From the NCBI RefSeq assembly GCF_030272615.1, contig NC_081405.1, forward strand, positions 576,834,752-576,898,751: a DNA stretch of 64,000 nucleotides, in the 5' to 3' direction. The first letter of the stretch is position 1, and every line of letters begins with the position of its first letter. This stretch comes from Cryptomeria japonica (Eukaryota > Streptophyta > Pinopsida > Cupressales > Cupressaceae). Shown here one piece after another: positions 58,094 through 64,000 of this stretch. The translations under genes and the position numbers were made by a program. The notes beneath the pieces are model-generated. The model was not told the DNA's origin and made no database searches. It was given only the letters and a program-made list of their open reading frames with translations.

Positions 58094-59364
58094 ATGGAAG
58101 ATCCTTCAACTCATCCAGACTTGGAGGTGCTAAATATTGATGATACCAATGACACTCAGCAGGTGGATATTTTGGCAAACACTACTACCACATTGGTAGT
58201 AAGAAATAAAAAAGAAGCTACAGTTGGCTCAGATGAAACCTATGTGCACATTGGGCCTCTTTGGTTAGAAAATACCTTGAACAACAAGAAAAGGAACATA
58301 GTTCTAGTTTCTATCCCTTTAGAAGATATGGTGAACAAATTCTTGGGGAAGACCCCTAACGTGAAGAAATTGAAAACCATTTCAAAGATTGACTTTGATG
58401 CCGATACTGGGAATTGGATTGCAGAGATAGAACGTCCCTTAACATATGAGAAAACATGGGACCTTATAGCCCAGGATGTTTTTGTCAAAAAAATGAATAT
58501 TGGTGCAGCTTCCCGAGCCATGGATATCCTTCATCTTGAAGCATCCACAAAAAAGATCATAAAAAGAACCCGGATGGATGAAAAAGATAAAAAAGAACTG
58601 AAAGAAACCTTGAGACAAATGGCAGAATATATTGATGCAATTCATCGGTCAAATCCCCAACCATTGTCTACACAACCGACACTCTTTAATCCTAAATCCC
58701 ATAGAAATCAGAAGCTACTCGCAAAAGTTCAAAGGAACAAAATGGTGCATGGGGTGTTCCTTGAATGGTTGGATATGACAAGGAAAGAGGGAAAAGAAAA
58801 TATATTGGGCATTTGAGCAAGGTGTATGATGATGGTGCTAAAGTTATCCAAGAATTGGGAAAGGAAAACACAACTTGGAAGAAAAAAGAGGCCAAATGGG
58901 CCCGAAAAATATCTCACCTGGAAGAAGTTCAAAAGCATGGCATAATGAAGTTCCTTATAGAAAAGCCTATACAAGGATTCGACGACTATGTTCTATACAT
59001 TTGCAATAAGAACATAGAATTCATACATTTTGTAATCAAACAAGGCTATGAGGAATTTGTTAGACTTGCGCAGGAATTGTCTGAGTTAATACAAAACATG
59101 CTTAATGATCTGAAATGCATTGGAGTGAAATATATGAAGGAGGATGGGCAAACCATTGACACCGCTGAAGCCATAAGAAAATATTATAAAGTGCAAATTG
59201 ATATGGTCAGGAATGCAACAGTGGTCACAAAGAAAGATTTCTCCACTATTGCTAAAATCGAATCCTTACTATTTTTATGCATAGATCATTTGAACAACCA
59301 TGTTGATAAGGAAAACTGGTGCGCCATGACAAATAAATTTGACAACAATGGATTTTACACGTAG
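58094..59364 (+). pseudogene. Long disrupted ORF of unknown function, C-terminal half
   Basis: Two open frames, 58094-58816 (240 codons) and 58765-59364 (199 codons), overlap at a single frameshift near 58770-58815. Together they read MEDPSTHPDLEVLNIDDTND, LTYEKTWDLIAQDVFVKKMN, EKDKKELKETLRQMAEYID, then a helical, Lys/Glu-rich tail (LGKENTTWKKKEAKWARKIS, EEVQKHGIMKFLIEKP). It is probably the C-terminal half of the ORF that starts at 56.1 kb. No known domain recognised; the tail may be a coiled coil. Confidence 0.5.
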
Positions 59365-60271
59365 GAATTCCAAATGAACCTGTCATAAAACAATTCACGG
59401 AGGCATTCACAGAGTGAAAGAAGGATGAAACTGGTCTCCCATTGGCATGAATCAGATAACGGTTCCCGTGTTTTCTTTTATTTCTCTTGTTTTTAGCCAA
59501 AAATGGTTTTATAACTTAGTTTCAAAAACAAATTGTTTAAACTTACCCTTGGGCAGAGCAGTGTAACTTTGTGGTTACCGAGTGGTTAGATTAGAAAGTT
59601 TAGATATATATTTCTAGAAAAAGACTTAAAAAAAGGTTCAAATTTTTTTGAAAAGATTAACAGACTTTGTTTAGATACTTGTGCATTGTCAAGGAAGGCA
59701 TTTTTATCAATGAATAAAATTAGACATTTTCAACAACTTTCAAATCTGTGTATTTGAATGCAGAAAAGAAAATCTGTGTTGGGATAAATTTGTTTGTGTT
59801 GAATCTGTTTCTTCTTTGCTTATCTACTTTCATACGTTTGTAAATGAATATAATAAGTAATTATTTTGCTACTATTGTGTGGATATGATTCCCCCTTTCC
59901 TGAGGGACATCAGAGAAACTCAATCAGAGTACATGACTTTATCGTTCTTGTAATTTTAGTTTCTGAAAAGTTATTTTTATTATAAATTTGTGGGTTTATA
60001 TATAGAGTGTTTATCTTCCTGGCATTCATGTGGTGTTGACTAAGGGATGTGAAAAGCATTTTTTTTCTCTTTCTAGTTAAAAGTGAAGCTAATATTTGTG
60101 TGTGTTACAAAACTCATTGATCATAGGAGAAGTTGCTCCCTTATGCAAAGGGTAAACAATTCATTGAATTACTTGATTGTTGGTTCTTTTTGTCTTTCAC
60201 AAAACTAAGGGCATACATGAGTCATTTTTCATAAAATTATGAAATCCTAAATCTGTTAACCAACAGAGTTT
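59365..60271 (+). mobile_element. 3' part of the 5' LTR of the second Tat-like element
   Basis: No gene. A TATA box (TTTATATATAGAG, about 59996-60007) and a likely LTR end (CCAACA, about 60265) just before a primer site mark this as LTR. Its upstream limit is not visible; it may reach back through the unknown ORF. Confidence 0.5.
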
Positions 60272-60289
60272 TGGTGATTCAATTGGGGA
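60272..60289 (+). other. Primer-binding site of the second Tat-like element
   Basis: TGGTGATTCAATTGGGGA resembles the TGGCGACTCxxxTGGGGA type of site used by several plant Ty3/gypsy elements, with C-to-T changes. It precedes gag by 80 nt. Confidence 0.55.
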
Positions 60290-60368
60290 GTCGGATAATA
60301 AGGCTGGAGGCTGAATCATAAAATCAGTAAGGTTGTCTATTTGAAGTGAGTACTGCATTATAAATAGG

Positions 60369-61552
60369 ATGGATTCAACTAGAGATACGAGATCTGAGAG
60401 GCATGAAGGGTTGGTTGATTATGTTTTAAAGGAACTCCAACACTCCAACTTGTTAATCTCCTTTACACCTAGAAGAAGAGAAAAGAGTATACATCCAACA
60501 TCCTCTTCTGTATCCTCTATATCTCCTATCTATCAAGCCCTAACATTACATGGTGAACATTGCTTTCCCTAGTATAATCAATCCTACACTTTTGAATATC
60601 ATTTTACCTATGGCTGCAAATAATCCCTGGGGCCTTATTGTACGACTACTTGCACTTGGTTAAAATATTAATCCTTTTCCAAAAGGAGCAATAGATCATT
60701 TTCCTAGATTCAGTGGTGATGGAAATATCTCAACAAGCGAGCATTTGACTACATTTAATGTTGCTTGTGGTGTTCTAGTTGTTCCGCATGAAGATGTAGC
60801 TGTAAGATTGTTTTCTCAAACATTGATTGAGGTGGCAGCAAATTGGTTTTATCATTTACCAAATCGTGCAATTACGAATTGGCAAGATCTTAAAACTAGG
60901 TTCGAGGCTAGGTTTAAATTATTCGAAGATGAACATTCTCTTCTAGCCCAATTAGCTCAGTTAAAGAAATAAATTCTTGATTCTATGAGAGATTTTATGG
61001 CTAAGTTTAAAAAAATTATTCATAAAGTTTCTAGAAAACCAAAGGCCTTCTGATGATAATTTGAAATACTTTTTCATCAATTCTATGCCCTCTGAAATTG
61101 GTTTCTTGATCCGTAGGAAAAGAGTAGCAACCCTAGCTGATGTGAAAACATTGGTAGTAGAATTAGAAGATGATCTAATCACTGCAAGAAAGTGGAAGAG
61201 GGAAGTTCAAACTTCCACATCATAGGCATCAATTTCATTTGATCCTATGATTCAGTGATTAATGAATGACATGATAACCTTGAAGATGCAATCACCCAAA
61301 ACTAATACTTCTTACCTGCAGCCTTACCAAAATATTTCAAGGAAGGTCCCTAATCAATCCACAAGGGTTGGGAGTAGATTTTTACAATTACCTCCTATGC
61401 AACAAAGACTAGAAATTGAGGCACCCCCATCTAAAGACAACATGTCTATTTTTCATCTTACTGATGATCATGATGGAAATTATTGCCCAAAAATGGTACA
61501 TTATGTTCAACTTGTGGGTTCAAAGGAGATGCTACTAGAGTCAAGTGAATAA
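60369..61552 (+). pseudogene. gag of the second Tat-like element
   Basis: The N-terminus starts MDSTRDTRSERHEG (60369). The capsid region reads FSRFSGDGNISTSEHLTTFN, LFSQTLIEVAANWFYHLP and WQDLKTRFEARFKLF (about 60700-60930). A stop and a one-base shift follow, then FFINSMPSEIGFLIRRKRVA and the C-terminal frame 61262-61552. The W-Y-LP / W-x-x-L-x-x-x-F pattern is the conserved Ty3 Gag core. No zinc knuckle is evident. Confidence 0.85.
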
Positions 61553-62029
61553 GAATCTCCCAGGTAGTCTAGCGACTCTGAAATCCACTTCCTGAAGTAT
61601 GAGTCAGATTTAGAAAGAGGAGGTGATATTTTGGTTACCTTGGAGGATCCTTCTTGTGCTGTGTTGACCAGAAATCAATAGACTGTCAAACCTCAAGGTG
61701 CTCCTTCATCCTCTGTTGTAAATCCCAAAGGTAAGGAGATCATTTCCCAGTTTCGTAATAATGATTTCAGACCTCAAGAACCTCAGTTATTAAAATATGT
61801 AGAGATTGAGGGTTTGTTTTATATTGTTGAGTTTTATAAATCCTCTCAGATTCAAATCACACCAACTAAATATCTTAAATTAAACCCTAAAGAACTTGAT
61901 AGGTTGGTTAAGTTCGTGAAAGGAAATAATGCATATGTTCAAGCTGATATGATACAACAATAAACTAACGCTACATTGTCCTCCCAAGGAGATGTCTCAA
62001 CTTGTCCTTCTCCTCATGAAGCTTCCCCT
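61553..62029 (+). pseudogene. gag-protease linker
   Basis: A broken frame with no known motif (ELDRLVKFVKGNNAYVQADM-like) joins gag to the protease. Confidence 0.5.
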
Positions 62030-62500
62030 GAAATAGTTACCCATCAAGTTGATGATATGTTGTTTGTCATTGAATCAAAACCTGAGTCTTTTTATATATC
62101 CCTGTTCATAAATGGTCATAAACTGAATAATTATATTATAGACTTTGATGCCTCAGATAATATCATGCCATATGCTATAGCAAGGCCTTGGGATTATCCT
62201 TAACAAAAAACTTTGGTAGATATTACTCCATGGACTACAAATAAATACCCTTGTTAGGACATATCAAAGATGCTCAAGTGACCCTTTCTACTTGTCTTGA
62301 TAAAAGAGTTAGGTTAACCATTTTGATAGTTGTTATTCCTATGAGTTATGACATGTTACTAAGCCGTACATTTTGTAGAGACCTAGGAGGTGAGATTAAG
62401 ATGGACTGGTCTTAGGCCACCATTCTCATAGGGAAACAATAGGTCATTTTACAATCAGAGCCCAAATCTAAGCTCACTATTTTTCTTCTGATGATCCAAA
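62030..62500 (+). pseudogene. Protease of the second Tat-like element
   Basis: FYISLFINGHKLNNYIIDFD then ASDNIMP gives the active-site region (normally IDSGAS or DGGSS; here DFDAS). After a frameshift it ends with SYDMLLSRTFCRDLGG and EIKMDWS, as in Tat proteases. The altered active site and a stop after MDWS make it inactive. Confidence 0.75.
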
Positions 62501-63022
62501 AGAACATATATTGTACCATGAATGTGAATTTGGGAATTATATGATACTATCTGATAATGAAGTTGTAGGATATTTGTCTCAACCTAAGGCACTAGAGGAC
62601 CTATGGATAATGGAGTTCGATGGAAGTTGTTCAGCATCAGGTTCTAGAGCTGAAGTAGTTCTTATTCCTCCTTCTAGAAAACATATTCCTTTCTCTTTCA
62701 AATTGGAATTTAAAAATACAAACAATATCGCTGAGTATGAGGCCAAGAATTATTATTGGCAATAGCTAAAGCAAAAAAATTAGGAGTGAAACTATTACAG
62801 GTAAAAGGACATGTTGAGTTGATTGTAAAGCAAGTAAAAGGGCTATTCATTGTAAAGAATGAAAAATTAAAGTACTACCGGAACAGGGTATGGGATGAAA
62901 TTGAAGGTTTTGATGCTTTTTCTATTGAATCCATCCCATGTAAATTCAATTATAAATTTGATTCTCTAGCTTTGTCATCTTCTCTCTTGATTCCCCATCC
63001 TAAATTCACAGTAGATAGTTAC
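62501..63022 (+). pseudogene. Archaeal-type RNase H located upstream of RT
   Basis: LWIMEFDGSCSASGSRAEVV (62605-62660) gives the first Asp and TNNIAEYEA the Glu. After a stop and one-base shift it continues AIAKAKKLGVKLLQVKGHVE, where GHV replaces the expected GDS (third acid lost). It ends RVWDEIEGFDAF and KFDSLALSSS (fourth Asp). It sits between protease and RT. Confidence 0.75.
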
Positions 63023-63460
63023 TAGGTGGAGTTAGTATATAGACCAAGTGTCCCTGATAACTCAAAATTTTGGGAGGTCTTTGAAAATGATAAGCACATC
63101 AAAAACTTTCTACATTGCGCTGAGATGTTCATAACAAAATTCTTTGAAGGTTCTGAAATAAAATGTAAGGATTTCTCTCTAGATCAAGGACAGAAACCAC
63201 GAGATGAAATTGTTCAGCTAAAAGGAAACAAAATTCCTAGAGGGCTAGTGTCTTTAGAGGATATTTTGGACCGACGGGATGCTTTCGTCAAGAGGAAGGA
63301 TGAACGATTGCCAACAACTAATAATTCTGTTGACAATGAGAGGATAAATATTAGCAATGAAGAAGATCCTAAGTTCGTCAATTTGGGAAGGTGTTGTACC
63401 CACAAGGAAAAAACAAGATACATCAATTTACTAAAAGAACACAGGGATGTGTTTGCCTAG
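63023..63460 (+). pseudogene. Linker before RT
   Basis: A 144-codon open frame starts VELVYRPSVPDNSKFWEVFE and ends YINLLKEHRDVFA. This is the usual lead-in to Ty3 RT (INLLKEYxDVFAW), ending in a TAG where Trp is expected. Confidence 0.75.
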
Positions 63461-64000
63461 TGTTATGATGACCTAAAAAATTTCAGAGATCATCAATTTC
63501 AACATCATATTCATATGAAACTAGGAACAAGTCCATTCAGGTAGAAGTTGAAAAATTTTAACACCAAGGTTGCAGAGGTCATCTTCAAGGAGTTGGACAA
63601 AATGTTAAAGAAAAAAATCATATATCCTATTCATCATTCCACCTGGGTAGCTAATATAGTTCCAATTCGTAACAAGAATGGAGAAATAAGGAAATGTGTG
63701 GATTTTAGAAATTTGAATCAGGCTATTTTGAAGGATAATTATCCACTTCCTGCTATGGATCATATTTTGCCAATAGCCTCGGGTTCTAAAATTATGTCAA
63801 TGTTAGATGGGTTTTCAAGTTACAATCAAATTAGTGTCGCAGAAAAGGACCATCATATAACAACTTTCATTACTCCTCGGGGTACCTTTGCATATAACCA
63901 GATGCCATTTGGTCTTATAAATGCTGGAGCAACCTTCCAGAGAGCTATGGACTTGTCTTTTGGTCACTTGAAAGACAAAATAATTGTAGTGTACCTAGAC
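63461..64000 (+). pseudogene. Reverse transcriptase of the second Tat-like element (cut by window end)
   Basis: DLKNFRDHQFQHHIHM, then STWVANIVPIRNKNGEIRKC, VDFRNLNQAILKDNYPLP, MLDGFSSYNQISV and YNQMPFGLINAGATFQRAMD. The window stops at VYLD, just as the YxDD active site begins. A TAG replaces Trp in PFR-x-KLK and there is another at the start; otherwise the frame is open. Confidence 0.9.

Larger units (their letters stand above)
60272..64000 (+). mobile_element. Second Tat-like Ty3/gypsy element, incomplete at window end
   Basis: Order seen: primer site, gag, PR, archaeal-type RNase H, linker, RT. Placing the RNase H before RT differs from the first Tat element here. All frames have stops or shifts. 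RNase H, INT and the 3' LTR would lie beyond 64000. Confidence 0.8.

Overview
This 64 kb window looks like intergenic DNA of a large, repeat-rich seed-plant nuclear genome. A gymnosperm such as a conifer is my best guess, but that is inference. It is AT-rich, packed with old and nested retrotransposons whose reading frames are broken mostly by single nonsense codons, and holds only traces of host genes. I see no bacterial-type operons, no CRISPR array and no tRNA or rRNA gene.

Layout. 0-3.4 kb: a possible solo LTR, a 65-bp tandem duplication, and a minus-strand pseudogene of a DRM-type (domains rearranged) cytosine-5 DNA methyltransferase. 3.4-20.3 kb: one large minus-strand Ty3/gypsy element of the Tat type. 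Its 5' LTR is about 2.87 kb; it has a primer site, gag, PR, RT, RNase H, a second (archaeal-type) RNase H, INT, a purine tract and a truncated 3' LTR. A broken plant-mobile-domain (PMD) gene runs antisense between pol and the 3' LTR. A short motif, TTAGCGCAT, is clustered in the 5' LTR and leader of the sense unit and, in opposite genomic orientation, just after a TATA box at the head of the antisense unit. Each transcript would therefore read it in the same direction.

20.3-31 kb: AT-rich DNA and LINE-derived pieces, with a near-perfect hairpin, a young 310-bp direct duplication, and a LINE RNase H region followed by a long acidic ORF. 31.5-32.8 kb and 47.5-48.5 kb: two divergently oriented paralogues of an Arg-rich protein with 49-residue repeats. 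The first has an open 325-codon frame and is the best candidate host gene here. Between them, 33.97-45.19 kb is a Ty1/copia element with a 5-bp target-site duplication (CATTC). It landed in a PPR-gene remnant, and a 6.2 kb LINE is nested in its 5' LTR. That LINE carries an extra ORF downstream of its RNase H.

48.5-56 kb: mostly non-coding, with a GT-rich LINE-like segment, a possible chromodomain remnant and a deleted copia relic. 56-59.4 kb: a long disrupted ORF of unknown function. It lies directly upstream of a second, plus-strand Tat-like element (60.3 kb to beyond the window end), in which the extra RNase H sits before RT rather than after it.

Nothing here functions as a pathway. The window is a record of nested insertions, methylation-type decay of coding frames, and one small lineage-specific gene pair. 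Boundaries given to the base are those fixed by TG/CA ends, the CATTC duplication or reading frames; others are approximate.
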